This document shows positions 9,721-20,371 of a stretch of DNA of 64,000 nucleotides, piece after piece. Origin of the DNA: Parietichytrium sp. I65-24A. Lineage: Eukaryota > Sar > Bigyra > Thraustochytrida > Thraustochytriidae. The notes under the pieces were generated by a model. It was given only the letters and a program-made list of their open reading frames with translations. It was not told where the DNA came from and ran no database searches. The stretch is from positions 744,001 through 808,000 of the forward strand of contig BLSF01000006.1 in NCBI GenBank assembly GCA_012862575.1. Reading direction: 5' to 3'. Position 1 is the first letter of the stretch; each line of letters begins with the position of its first letter. A program made the position numbers and the translations under genes.

Positions 9721-10488
9721 CGCCAACTCGGTCGACCTAATTATCGTGAAAGGATCGTATTGGCTACCAGTGCAGTGTACACTTTCCTGTAGCTGACCTT
9801 ATTCGGTCAAACCAAGCCGCCGGCGATTCTCCACTGTATTTCATCACCCTTCACGACACCTAAAACAATAATGCCAGATTGCGGAGAAACTTCAGTCCTA
9901 TCCGCCCATCTATTCCGAACTTTAGGCCCCACTCCCTCTTATCTGTAGCCTCTTAAATAGCTAAAACGGGTGTTTCTGGGAAAGGAAGGGGAGCGGAAGG
10001 ATTAACGCTTGCGGTAAGAGCTGTTAGGGAAAGGGAAAAAGATCATTCTGAGCCAGCTGAGGAAAAAGCAAGATAGCTGGAGTGGCGTACGTGAGAGTGC
10101 TGAACAAGTGTCCTCGGTAGGTTGAACTACCGAATTGTGTGTACGCGCTTAGACTCCTTTGGCTTGCTGCACAGCCGCACGAGTGGGAGCCCGAGATCTA
10201 GGTGGAGCTGGAGTGAGGTAGTGAGGTTGTCAGTATTGTTTTGCGTTATTTGCAAGTTGTAACTTTCGTGGGGGTTTGGTTTTACAACGTTTCTAAGTTT
10301 CTACACTCTGTGGGCGGTGGACTGAGGGCTGAGAAGCGGGGAAACTCAAAGTTCTTGCCGGAAAAACAACGCTCACAACGCTTGACGCTTGCAGCGTAGC
10401 GCTCTTGAAAAGCTCTTGATTGAAAAGTTTTCGATTGACAGACCCAAGAGCTAGCTAGCTAGCTAGAAAAAAGAGCAACCACGAGGAG

Positions 10489-12285
10489 ATGGATCCACCG
10501 AACGCGCGGGACGTGGAGAGCCAGGAGGTGGTATTGGAAGACGGGAAAATGGTGCTCAGCCGGAGCGAAATGACGTTTTTCAATCAGCTGTTGGCCATCG
10601 TGGACGGTGACGAGGACGGGCAGGTTGGCGGCGATGAAGGAGCCTCGTTTCTGCGCAAGGCTGGGCTAGAGGACACGGTACTGCGCGATGTGTGGCGGCT
10701 TGCATGCGGTGGCCGATCCAAGCCGAGTCTGGGTAGGGAGCAGTGGTTTGTGGCGCTGAGGATGGTGTCCCTGGCCCAGCAAGGGCTGGAACCGAGCCGA
10801 GAGGCCGTGCTGAAGAGTGGGGGGTTCAAGTTACCCCGCTTCGATCTGTTCAAAGTGGACCAGGACTTCACTTCGGACACTTCCGATCCGCTGCCCTCGT
10901 CGGTGTGCCACGTGGCGGTGACCAACCCCGTGGAGGTGGGCGTGGGAATCTCGCGACATGTTTCATATGCGGTGACAACGCAAACCTCGCTCGAGCATTT
11001 CTTGAGACCTCATGCGATCGTTGCTAGGCGCTATTCAGATTTCAGATGGCTACAGGCTAGGCTGGCGCACAGCTTCCCCGGGACGGTCCTCCCTCCTCTT
11101 CCAGGTAAAAAGGTGTTTGGGAATATGACCTCGCGATTCGTGGAGGAGCGACGGGCAGCGTTGGAGCAGTTCCTGAATCACGTGGCTAGACACCCCAAGC
11201 TAACAAGGTCCTTCGACGTCATTGTCTTCCTGGACGCCTCCGTCCCAGGTCTGGAGATTTACAAAAAAATGGTTGCTGATGAGGAAAAGGATAGGCAAGG
11301 CAGCGAGGCGCCGATGGCGCACCACAACTCTTTCGACGAAGGCGAGACTGGCTCGGCTCAGCAGTCTGCAGCGCCCGCACCACAATCACAGCAAAAGCAG
11401 TCCAAATTGTCTTTGTCGGCTGCGGCCCCAAAAGCGTGGTTCTCGCAACTTATTAAAAAGGTGGAGTCGTCTTCGATATTTGGAGTCGCAGAGGAATTAG
11501 CTTCAGGGGGGACAAAGATGGACAGCGCCAACTTGAGGAGAGAACTGAGTAAGCTGCGAATATCTCAGGAATCGGTTGTTGTCTTCCGAAAGGACCTCAA
11601 TGCCCAGTCCGAAAGGCTCGTTGGAGCCATTCAGGTTGTAGAAAACATCATCTCTTGTCGTCGGTCTCAGGGGTATGAACTGGCCCGAATTGGCGCATAT
11701 TTCTCTGCAATGGCTCAACTCGAGACCAATTTCTCACCAGCCCTCAACGTGGACTCCAACGTCTCTGGGGATGATGTCAATGAACTCACCGAGGTTCAGA
11801 CGAGCCGATTTTTATGCAATGTGTCAGACAGTCTAGATCAAGTCTCCAATTATCTCCAGGACATGAATGATCGTGGAGCCAGCGAGTTCCTCAACCCACT
11901 GAGGTTTTTGCAAGGCAAAATTGCAAGCGCCAAGCTGGTGCTAGACAACTTCGATTCTTGTGTGCGAAGTCTCAAGCACGCGCATGATGATCTCGCCTCG
12001 GCAAAGAAGGCGTACGCCTCAGCAAGGGCTCAGAATCATCCAATAGAACCCGCTCATCAAAAAGTGAGCGCTGCAGAGCATCGAATCACTCAAGCAGAAA
12101 AATCGCTCGCCGAAATAAACCAGAGCGTGCAACAAGAGATGGCAAAATTCGCGCACGAGAGGACTTTTGAACTCACGCATTCACTCCACAGCTTTGTACA
12201 GATTGAGTCCAGCGGAAGCGCAGGACTTGTAAGTCTTTTGCGCAAGATCCCCCCGGCATGCGACCCTGCTCAAGCCAATGTATGA
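10489..12285 (+). CDS. Sorting nexin with EH-like, PX and BAR-like domains (SNX8/Mvp1-like)
   Basis: 598 residues in three parts. Residues about 25-110 form an EH/EF-hand-pair domain: an acidic loop DGDEDGQVGGDEG, then helices with LRDVWRLA and QWFVALRMVSLAQQG as in EH domains. Residues about 130-260 are a PX domain with the phosphoinositide-binding core RRYSDFRWLQARL and the proline loop PPLPGKK. Residues about 330-590 are helical and match the BAR-like tail of sorting nexins. Such proteins sort cargo on endosomal membranes by binding PtdIns3P and membrane curvature; the EH part would recruit NPF-motif partners. The start at 10489 has a purine context (GGAG before ATG). The assignment to the SNX8/Mvp1 branch is inference; SNX identity is firm. 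Confidence 0.85.
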   Translation: MDPPNARDVESQEVVLEDGKMVLSRSEMTFFNQLLAIVDGDEDGQVGGDEGASFLRKAGLEDTVLRDVWRLACGGRSKPSLGREQWFVALRMVSLAQQGLEPSREAVLKSGGFKLPRFDLFKVDQDFTSDTSDPLPSSVCHVAVTNPVEVGVGISRHVSYAVTTQTSLEHFLRPHAIVARRYSDFRWLQARLAHSFPGTVLPPLPGKKVFGNMTSRFVEERRAALEQFLNHVARHPKLTRSFDVIVFLDASVPGLEIYKKMVADEEKDRQGSEAPMAHHNSFDEGETGSAQQSAAPAPQSQQKQSKLSLSAAAPKAWFSQLIKKVESSSIFGVAEELASGGTKMDSANLRRELSKLRISQESVVVFRKDLNAQSERLVGAIQVVENIISCRRSQGYELARIGAYFSAMAQLETNFSPALNVDSNVSGDDVNELTEVQTSRFLCNVSDSLDQVSNYLQDMNDRGASEFLNPLRFLQGKIASAKLVLDNFDSCVRSLKHAHDDLASAKKAYASARAQNHPIEPAHQKVSAAEHRITQAEKSLAEINQSVQQEMAKFAHERTFELTHSLHSFVQIESSGSAGLVSLLRKIPPACDPAQANV

Positions 12286-12734
12286 TAAAGTAAAAGTAAA
12301 ATCTTCTAATCTACGAAACTCGCAGTCAAAGCTATGCCAGCTGCACCTAACCAAAAATGACCGTTGCCAAATCTTACCTCAGCTAATACTCTGCCACTCT
12401 GCCACCTGACCTTACCAGGTAACGCTACTGTAGCTCTAAAAGGAGGCGCCACTGCTGCAAACGTTGCGAAAGGTTTTGTGTTGGCCCACTTCGTCAGTCA
12501 GTATGGTCACTTGCGGAAGCAAGCAAGCAAGCAAACAAGTAAGTAAGTAAAAGGCCAAGCCGAAGAGAAAGCGCCTCACCTTATAGCTGGCGAGGAAAGG
12601 TCGGGAAACGGGGGCAGTCCCAGCGAGCTCTGTGAAGCTGCGTTCCTGCTGGTAGCAAGAGACTCTGTCTGGCCAGTGTCGGGAAGTGTGCACGTTGCCG
12701 GCGTGGAGAGAAGGTGGACTAGAAAGCAAGCAAC
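12286..12734. other. Intergenic region, tandem genes
   Basis: 450 bp between two genes on the same strand. It carries a small (AAGC)/(AAGT) tetranucleotide tract at about 12520-12550 and no other recognisable signal. Confidence 0.6.
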
Positions 12735-15700
12735 ATGAGCCGCAGTCCGAAGGCAGAGTCCTTCAACTCGCCGCTGGGGTCTGTCTCGGAGAGCGCGGGG
12801 TTCAACGAGGAGGTAAACGTGCTCAAGTCGCGCATGACGCAAAAGTTTGCCCAGGATAAGGTGGAGACGCGAAAGATGCTGAGCTCGCTTGAGCAAGCGC
12901 TACAGACGCTTCAAGGGGAGATCGAACGGGTGAAGGAATTGCTCCCGTCAAACGAGACAAAGAAATTACAAGAAACTAGGAGGCAGAGCCGAAAAATTTC
13001 TCTTGCGCCCATTCGCGGGTCATCAAAGAAGCAGGGACATTTGGCAAGAGAGCTGCTGATAGCTGCGAGAAATCGCAACGTTATAAGGTGTTTGGAGCTC
13101 GTGAATAGGGATGACTGCACATACTATGACGTGAACGCCAGAGATGAGGAGCAGAAAACCGCGCTACACCATCTGCTCGTCTTCATTGATGAGGAGTACA
13201 AAAAGGACTTTTTGGAAGTCAAGGAAGAGTTCATGCAAGTCCTGGAGTTGTTAATTCACCATGGTGCGGACTTAAACGCGAGGGATGAAAATGGATACAC
13301 TCCATTTTATCTGGCGTGCAATGAAATAGAGCTTGAAATCGTGGATCTCTTTATAGAGAAGGAGAAGCCTATGATAGAAGACGAACACTCTACCCTCATC
13401 AGAAGCACGAGCCTGCTTCCCAACCCAAACGTCGCTTTCAAGCACTCTCAGGATGAAAATTACACTATTTGGCACGTGGCTGTTGAGAAGCAAAACGTCC
13501 CGCTCGTTGTCGCTCTCACCAAAGCTCAGCGCGAGCTGGAAAGAGCCGCAAAATCGAATGCATTGAGGAAGCAGTACGGGGACAATTACAAGGTCTTTGA
13601 CTCCTCTTCGGATTCTGAAAACGAAAAGTTTACGCTGCTCAACAAACACTTTGAGCGTCAGCATGCGCAGTGGGAGGTCTTATTAGAGGAAGGAGATCCA
13701 TCGGCGTTCACCAAGCAAACCTACTCTGCTGGTAATCTAGTGTGGCAGCGGGAGGGTTCACCATTGCATATCGCCATCACCAGAGCGCGTACGGAGGAGT
13801 GTGCCACGCAAATGATTGACGCACTGTTAAATGAGCACTATCTAGATGACGACGGCGACGAAGTTGTGACACTCTTCAATCCGAATGCGCTTGACTGTTT
13901 CGGGCGGAATGCTCTCCATCTCGCCTGTGAAAAGGGTTACACCGGCTGCATCGCGAAACTTCTTCACTACAAGCTACATTATCAAAATTCCATCAATGTG
14001 CGGATCGATGTCAACAAACAGGATGACGTCGAGCATATGACACCATTGATGATGGCAATCAAGAATGGTCGCACGACTGCGGTCGAAATGATGTTCGATT
14101 ACAACGGGAGATCATTCGATCGAAACTCGGAGGCGCAGAGAATCTCTTTAAATCTCATGAAACGGTCAAGGCGGATGCAGACCGCGCTTCATCTTGCCTG
14201 TGCGCACGAAGTGGAAATGGATGGAGTTGTCTTGCTTCTTTGCAAAAATAAAGCTGAGGTCAATCTGGCCGATGGCAAAGGGTTTTCTCCTCTCCACCTT
14301 GCGGCAATGCATGGACATGTTATGATTGTCAAAAGTTTGCTCAAGTACAACGCAAACGCGGCCGCGATCACTAATGATGGAAATGAGACTGCTCTCCACG
14401 TCGCCGCTGGTTACGGTCACATCAACATTTTGAACATTCTCTTGCGCAAAGGCGGAGCCGAAATATCTGCTGAAAATATTGAAGGCAAGACAGCGCTCCA
14501 CCATGCCTTTCTTAGACACAGGTGCCTGAGCGATATTGTCAACCGCACGCTAATAAGCACGAGCGAAGCAGACCTCAAGGAGGGATTCGAGCTTGAGGAG
14601 CTAGTCAAGTTGAAGGAGCAGGCAGGTCGCTACCAAACTGCGATTCGGCGTCGAAAGACTCGAGAAGGCTCCGGCTCCAAAGCCGCCCAAAGGTACTTTG
14701 GAAACCTGAACGTCAAAGGAAACGGGGAAGACACCAGCGTCACCCGCTTCAGCTTTGACAAGCACCCCGATTCACCCTACGAGAATCTGTATCCCAAAGG
14801 TGGGCTGAGAAACCTTGAGCTCTTGTTCCTGGCAATCAACAATCAAAACATGTTAATCCGGATGATCCTGGACGCTGGCGGAGATCTGGAGCACGAAGAT
14901 AAAGCTGGTGACCCTGCATTCATGCCTGAAGCACGCTATGATTGGTTTCACATGCACGAAAGTGACATGACTGATATCTACGACCATCCAAACGAGATGG
15001 GGTATGATTCGGAGATATTCACAGACAAACGCACTCAAATTGCTGTTCGAACGGTATGGATTGAGATGCATCAGCGCTCGAGTGCCATCTGCCATTTGCT
15101 GGGTTGGCTTGTCTTTCTTGGTCTTCTTACCGCAGTTGCGCTTGGGTACAGCGGCTACGACACCTACGATGCGTTTTCCATGCAAGCTGGGATCGTTGAT
15201 CGATTCGTGGGAGATGAGTGGGATGAACTCGACCTCAAGCAACTGGGTGATGTAGGCAACTTGGAAGACTGGCATCAGTATCTCCCCAAGGTGATCCTGC
15301 CAGCTATCTATGACTATGAGCGAGTGTACTACAAGGAGGATAATAACGTGTCAGTTCCGGCGTACCGCCGCCCTTCGTTGCTAAACGGCCAACTTGCCTT
15401 ACTCGGGCGGCCGCGATACAGGCAGATCCGTACCCGGCCAGATTCTTGCGCTCTACCGGCATTCTTGACGCTGACGTCAGACGCTTGTTTCGATTCTGTT
15501 TCTGAACATATTTTCGAGAGCAAACGGATAAGTGACGAGAGGGAGGACCGGCTTCCGTTCGTTTGTCCACTCAGCAATGGAACGAATTTGACGATCAACT
15601 ATGAGGACTCCGATGCCTACCTGATTATGGGAAATTATGGCTCCTACCATGGAGGAGGGCACAGTGTCACATTGCCGTCCGACGCGGAAGAAGGAGCGGC

Positions 15701-17273
15701 ACTATTTAGAGACCTCGAAGCCTGCTCTTTTGTGTCATTGAACACACGCGTCGCTATGATAGAGTTTACATTTTACAGCCGGTCGCAAGAGTTGTTCACG
15801 CAAGGATCGGTGTTTATTGAGTTTACAGGCGCTGGAGGCATCAAAGCTGATTCGAAGTTCGAAACGCGCAAACTAGTGAGTTATTTCGCAGGCTCAACCT
15901 TCTTTTTAGTGGAGGTCGCTTGGATGATCTGTGTTGCTATCTATGTAAAATCTGAGCTTGACCAAATGAGAGTCAGCTGGGGAAAGGAGCATGTGAAGAA
16001 CGGAAACACTCCAATGTTCTGGGTCCCAACGATTCGAAGCACTGCAACTGCGTTGAGGGAGGAAACCGAAAATAGAAAATACTTTCGAGTCGTGATCCCG
16101 TTGGGACCGCTGAACAGGTCTTTCTGTGTGCGCCGCACAAAGACAAACATTCCTCCATATTGGATGAATGTTTTTAATTACGTGGACCTACTCATCATGT
16201 CGCTGATCGGTATCCTCGTGACTCTGCATATCATCGTGACCTCCAAAGCAAATGCTCAGATGCAAAACTGGGGCGCTGAAGAGTACCTGGAGGAATATGT
16301 TGACATCTCGGACCTTATGAGATACGCGGTATATCGGCAACACATCCTTGCGACTTTGGTTCTACTTTGCTACATCAAATCGCTGGAATATCTTCAGGTC
16401 AGTGCGTCGCTTGCAATCCCTGTGATTATCATTGGAGGGATGATCCACCAGCTGTTATCCTTCTTTTTGATCTTTGCCGTATTCATCCTTGCGTTCGCTC
16501 TTTTCGACTTTATTCTTTATGGCCTCGCATACCACCCGACAAGCTCTGTGATGCGCTCGGTTGTGTATACCTTTCGCGCGGCGCTGGGTGACCTCAATTT
16601 TGACGACCGATACGAACTCGACAAGTCTTTTGCGGTTTTCATGACCTGCATGGCAGCCTTTCTCCTTGTGATCCTCCTGCTCAATCTTCTAATTGCCGTC
16701 ATGAATGAAGCGTTCGATGAAATTAAAGGGCAGGCAGAGGCGCGGTGGTGTTACATGCAGTTTCGAATGATTGTCGAACATGGTCGAATTAAGTCCAAAT
16801 CGAGGAAGGACAAAGAAGCTGCTGAACAATTTGGCTTGGATGTCTTGCAGTTTTTGAAGCCAACGATTTCGATGGAGAAAAACAGCGATAATCCCGAAAA
16901 CCAGCACGGCGTCACTGGCGTTCAGATGGCGGGAGAACAGCGTCGCGATTCGTTCTTCCCCGACCGTAGACAGATAGCTATTCATCCTTCCGCAGTCGAG
17001 CAGCAATCGCCTGAAGTTGGCAAAGTGTACCTGCCGAAGCTGGACCGGCATCAAATGGAGGAGCACGTCCAATTCGCAAACTGGCTGTCCGAGCGAGCAG
17101 AGTTCGGGGCGCAACAAAGCCCTTCGGCACAAGTTCAACAGTGGGAGGGAAGAGGAGTCCATGCAAATGGTCTTGAATATGACAGTGCTGAATTTCAGAA
17201 GAAGTCGTCTCCAAAGAAAAAGAAAAGCCACCGGAAATCGAAAAAGGACAAACCCAGGGTGCGGCCCGAGTGA
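12735..17273 (+). CDS. Ankyrin-repeat polycystin-like (TRPP) cation channel
   Basis: 1,512 residues in one frame. After a coiled-coil N terminus, residues about 95-700 hold many ankyrin repeats (for example NALHLACEKGYTGCIAKLL, TALHVAAGYGHINILNILL). S1 is near residue 781 and S2 near 1045. Between them lies a loop of about 240 residues with polycystin TOP-domain hallmarks: LLGRPRYRQIRT near 887, and NTRVAMIEFTFYS followed by a phenylalanine-rich strand and GAGGIKA near 1001. S3-S6 follow. The pore reads FRAALGDLNF with the filter LGD at 1284-1286, very close to the PKD2 filter, and S6 ends LLNLLIAVMNEAFDEI. Polycystins are non-selective or Ca2+-permeable channels, often ciliary. Ankyrin repeats are usual in TRPA, TRPV, TRPC and TRPN but not in TRPP. 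Convergent with the coiled-coil gene. Confidence 0.88.
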   Translation: MSRSPKAESFNSPLGSVSESAGFNEEVNVLKSRMTQKFAQDKVETRKMLSSLEQALQTLQGEIERVKELLPSNETKKLQETRRQSRKISLAPIRGSSKKQGHLARELLIAARNRNVIRCLELVNRDDCTYYDVNARDEEQKTALHHLLVFIDEEYKKDFLEVKEEFMQVLELLIHHGADLNARDENGYTPFYLACNEIELEIVDLFIEKEKPMIEDEHSTLIRSTSLLPNPNVAFKHSQDENYTIWHVAVEKQNVPLVVALTKAQRELERAAKSNALRKQYGDNYKVFDSSSDSENEKFTLLNKHFERQHAQWEVLLEEGDPSAFTKQTYSAGNLVWQREGSPLHIAITRARTEECATQMIDALLNEHYLDDDGDEVVTLFNPNALDCFGRNALHLACEKGYTGCIAKLLHYKLHYQNSINVRIDVNKQDDVEHMTPLMMAIKNGRTTAVEMMFDYNGRSFDRNSEAQRISLNLMKRSRRMQTALHLACAHEVEMDGVVLLLCKNKAEVNLADGKGFSPLHLAAMHGHVMIVKSLLKYNANAAAITNDGNETALHVAAGYGHINILNILLRKGGAEISAENIEGKTALHHAFLRHRCLSDIVNRTLISTSEADLKEGFELEELVKLKEQAGRYQTAIRRRKTREGSGSKAAQRYFGNLNVKGNGEDTSVTRFSFDKHPDSPYENLYPKGGLRNLELLFLAINNQNMLIRMILDAGGDLEHEDKAGDPAFMPEARYDWFHMHESDMTDIYDHPNEMGYDSEIFTDKRTQIAVRTVWIEMHQRSSAICHLLGWLVFLGLLTAVALGYSGYDTYDAFSMQAGIVDRFVGDEWDELDLKQLGDVGNLEDWHQYLPKVILPAIYDYERVYYKEDNNVSVPAYRRPSLLNGQLALLGRPRYRQIRTRPDSCALPAFLTLTSDACFDSVSEHIFESKRISDEREDRLPFVCPLSNGTNLTINYEDSDAYLIMGNYGSYHGGGHSVTLPSDAEEGAALFRDLEACSFVSLNTRVAMIEFTFYSRSQELFTQGSVFIEFTGAGGIKADSKFETRKLVSYFAGSTFFLVEVAWMICVAIYVKSELDQMRVSWGKEHVKNGNTPMFWVPTIRSTATALREETENRKYFRVVIPLGPLNRSFCVRRTKTNIPPYWMNVFNYVDLLIMSLIGILVTLHIIVTSKANAQMQNWGAEEYLEEYVDISDLMRYAVYRQHILATLVLLCYIKSLEYLQVSASLAIPVIIIGGMIHQLLSFFLIFAVFILAFALFDFILYGLAYHPTSSVMRSVVYTFRAALGDLNFDDRYELDKSFAVFMTCMAAFLLVILLLNLLIAVMNEAFDEIKGQAEARWCYMQFRMIVEHGRIKSKSRKDKEAAEQFGLDVLQFLKPTISMEKNSDNPENQHGVTGVQMAGEQRRDSFFPDRRQIAIHPSAVEQQSPEVGKVYLPKLDRHQMEEHVQFANWLSERAEFGAQQSPSAQVQQWEGRGVHANGLEYDSAEFQKKSSPKKKKSHRKSKKDKPRVRPE

Positions 17274-17411
17274 ATGTAATGTAGTTATTCTTCAACTTTA
17301 ACTCCAAGAACTAGTTGATGGCGGATTTGTTTGGTCTCAAAACTAGCTAGACTAGACTAATTAATTTAGGCACAACAAGACCCTCAAATAAAGAATCACC
17401 AATCCCCCGCT

Positions 17412-19265
17412 TTAAGCTAGAGTAATCTTGGCTGCTCTGCGCAGACCAGGGCTTTCCCCTCTTTTCGCGCTTAGGCGGCGAAAATTACTCCTTCTCCGAT
17501 TCGTTCCATCATTCTCACTGTTCATAGCATTGGCCGAGTGGGCCTGAGCGAGAACGCTCATTGAAGCACACTTCATTGCCCGCCTATCTGGCAACTCATC
17601 TACGCTCTGTTCTTCCCCTATGTCAGACCTGCAGTCGATGTCATCCACACTGAAAGTCGGAATGGAGACGGATTGCAACGTCTCATATGAAGCACGTTGA
17701 CCTGCTGGTACCCTAACATTGAATGGCGATGCCGAGAGAAGAGTACTTCTTGCCTTGCTTTTCGCTTTTGTTTTTGTTTGAGCCGCCTGTTCATTCTCAA
17801 CGCCCGCCGCTTCTTTTCGAGAATCGAGTTCAACGCCTCTGTTTTGGACATCCACCACCTCTGAAAGCACAAAATTCATTTGATTCTGCATCGACTCGAA
17901 TGCGGACTGAGAGTCCTTGAATGAGCTAATTGGCAACCCCATCAGCTTCTGGCATATATGATCCACTCCAATTTGCACTGGCCGCAGCGTCGTCTCCAGA
18001 TAATTACAACGCTCCTTTTGCTTGGCCAGGGTGCGGCTCATGTCTCTCAGGAGGCGTTCGTGCTCTGCAACAACTCTGTTGGTAGCTCTCTCTTCTTGCG
18101 GCGGGGCAAAGACGAACTCATTGAGCTCCTGTTGAAGCTTTGCAAGAACCCGCTTGGACTCCTCCAGCTTGGCTTCGGCGTTCAAGACTCGAAAGTCCAA
18201 GTCTTTACGGATTTCGGACTGTGCAAGGCATGTTTTCAGCGCTAGAGAAGGGTTCAGATCCTGGACCTTGAACCCGATCTGAACAAATGCTTGGATGAAA
18301 TTTTGCTCCTCAGCTTTTCGGGATATTACCACGTTTTGAGCGTTATTTCGAGACAGAGTACGCCCTATCCGAGCTAAAAGTTCGATTTTCTTTACCTTTT
18401 CTGCCTCCTGATCCGGAACAACACCGCTCTCCCCGTTCTCCAGCTTAAATTGTTGCTCCAGAGCTTCTTCGTACATATCAGCGATCTTGTCCTTCTTCTT
18501 GACACCGTCACTGTACATCTTGATCTCCTTCTTCCACAGTTTGAGCTCCTCTTTAGCATTGAGCTGAATTGCTTTGAGTTCTTCTTCTTTCTTTGCGACT
18601 ATTGACACGAGCCGTTTATTCTGTCGCTCAAGATCTGCACACTGTCTCCCCAGCTCGCTGAGGTCTTCATGCAAGAGAGCTTTCGCTTTTTTCCCCTCCT
18701 GATCTCGCGATTGATACCTCTCCAGCATGAATCTATACACAGGAAGCTGTTCTTTCTCGTATCGCAACAACCTCAGCGTCTCCTCCAGCTCGTCTTCCAG
18801 GACGGCGATATCATCTGTCTTTGCGTAGATGGGCTTGGTGGAAATCAAACGAACTTGTTCTGGAGCAATGCTTTCGCCTTGAGAGCCGGATATACCCAGA
18901 AGCTCTTGCTCTGCGACCAAGTCTGAATAGTGTGCGTCCAAGTCCGCCAACTCCCGCTTCTTTTGCTCGATTTGGACTAGGAGAGCGTCCAGTTGATGCT
19001 TCTTCGTCTGAAGCAGGCTCCTGGTCTTGGCAATCAGCTTCTCCTCCAAATCTTCGGGCCTGGTGCTGCTTTTATTAATAATATCACGAATGCTCACCCT
19101 CGTCCGCTTCTTGGTGCGCTCTTCCTTTCTAAAGTGAGGTGCTGTTGATGGCCGCTGCAGCCTTTCAGTGGTAGCCTTTGCGAGTTCAGGGGGCGGCCGA
19201 GCAGCATCTCGCCCTCGCGCTGCTGCGCTACTTGGCCGCTGCTGAAACCTGTCCATGCCGCCCAC
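17412..19265 (-). CDS. Long coiled-coil protein, possibly cilium/centriole associated
   Basis: 617 residues. A low-complexity N terminus rich in Arg, Pro and Ala is followed by extended heptad-type coiled coils (about residues 65-300 and 330-450, with runs such as KKHQLDALLVQIEQKKRELADL). A Ser/Arg-rich C-terminal tail completes it. No enzymatic motif is seen. The general plan and the widely spaced coiled coils resemble CCDC proteins of axonemes or basal bodies, but I do not recognise a specific family. Met-4 (MDRFQQRP) is an alternative start. The 3' end lies 138 bp from the stop of the convergent channel gene. Confidence 0.75.
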   Translation of the reverse strand: MGGMDRFQQRPSSAAARGRDAARPPPELAKATTERLQRPSTAPHFRKEERTKKRTRVSIRDIINKSSTRPEDLEEKLIAKTRSLLQTKKHQLDALLVQIEQKKRELADLDAHYSDLVAEQELLGISGSQGESIAPEQVRLISTKPIYAKTDDIAVLEDELEETLRLLRYEKEQLPVYRFMLERYQSRDQEGKKAKALLHEDLSELGRQCADLERQNKRLVSIVAKKEEELKAIQLNAKEELKLWKKEIKMYSDGVKKKDKIADMYEEALEQQFKLENGESGVVPDQEAEKVKKIELLARIGRTLSRNNAQNVVISRKAEEQNFIQAFVQIGFKVQDLNPSLALKTCLAQSEIRKDLDFRVLNAEAKLEESKRVLAKLQQELNEFVFAPPQEERATNRVVAEHERLLRDMSRTLAKQKERCNYLETTLRPVQIGVDHICQKLMGLPISSFKDSQSAFESMQNQMNFVLSEVVDVQNRGVELDSRKEAAGVENEQAAQTKTKAKSKARSTLLSASPFNVRVPAGQRASYETLQSVSIPTFSVDDIDCRSDIGEEQSVDELPDRRAMKCASMSVLAQAHSANAMNSENDGTNRRRSNFRRLSAKRGESPGLRRAAKITLA

Positions 19266-20371
19266 GTTCGCTGCTGCGAGCGAGAGCGGTCGTTGGTTGC
19301 CAACACGAACTCATTCATGACACGCTGCTTTTATGCGCATCACACAAATTTGTAGAATTTAGACTATCTTAGTTCAAAAGCGCTTGCGACCTCCGTACGC
19401 CTTCTCTGCTCAATGTTCTGAGAACAGGATGATAAAAGTTGGCCAATGCTGGCCATTCTCATCCAGAACACGCACTTGTCCATCACAACAATCGCAGCTA
19501 AACTTTTACTTCAACGCCGGAAACGATGCCACTCTCGACCTATAATTGCGTCATGCCAATGACCTTGGTTGTTTGACTACATACATGTTGTGCATCCGAC
19601 GTGCCTGCTGCACTGCAACAGCCCGATGCAGCGCACGCATTTATTGTCACGCATCGCCCCGCACATCCTGAAGCTGTTCCTGCTGCCAAAGCGTCAAGCT
19701 GCACATCGATTGACTGTTTAATTCACTATCATCTTCTTCATCTTCTTCTTCTTGTTGTTCTTCATCGTCGTCGTGGCTATTGCAATCTTTCGTGCCACAC
19801 TGTTATCAGCGGCGCTGATAAAATCGAACGGACAAGTCCCACTGCTTTGCGATGCGTCTGCTCTGCGATGCCTCGCGGTCCATCGCGCTGTCTCCTGCGC
19901 CTCTTACGTGTGTCTAACCAGATCGTATTGGGGAACGCAATTCCCCTCGTGCACACTTTTCGGCTAGCATATGTCGAACCGCTATTGGTCCGGTAAGGGT
20001 CCCTGGAAAAGAGCGAGGGCTCGATGAAAAGTGCGAGATGGAATGATGGACGTAGAGGCACATAGAGGCACGGGTATGAATGCTATCGCGACTATCGCGA
20101 CGGGGAGAGTCCTTCAAAGATTGGAGAGATTGGAGAGATTGGAGAGCGACAGAGAGAGAAAGATTGACCACGGGGAAAGGACCCGCGACGATCGACCAGC
20201 TTGCTCGACTGGGTCGAGTGACCAAAGTCAGGTTAGATTTGACAGCGAGAGGCAACGAACGCAAGCCTGAGGCGTTGCCGGAGTGAAGAGTGAAAAGAGA
20301 GTGGCGGCAGAGCTCGATTGGGATTCGGTTGCTGGCAGGAAGTCGACAAAGACAAAGTGGAGCGCGTTAAG
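19266..20371. other. Divergent intergenic region without a supported gene
   Basis: 1.1 kb between divergent genes. It holds a CTT/CTG-rich tract at about 19730-19790 and 9-bp arrays near 20083-20145. Frames here are short and unsupported. Confidence 0.55.
20119..20145. repeat. 9-bp tandem repeat (GATTGGAGA)x3
   Basis: Three exact copies about 225 bp upstream of the fibro-slime gene start. A two-copy 9-bp unit CTATCGCGA lies just before it, near 20083-20100. Confidence 0.92.

Larger units (their letters stand above)
9224..10488. other. Divergent intergenic region with two 7-bp arrays
   Basis: About 1.26 kb between two divergent genes, no supported frame. It contains 7-bp arrays at 9574-9601 and 9694-9720. 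An AGCT run (10450-10466) and a purine-rich leader sit immediately before the sorting nexin ATG. Confidence 0.6.
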
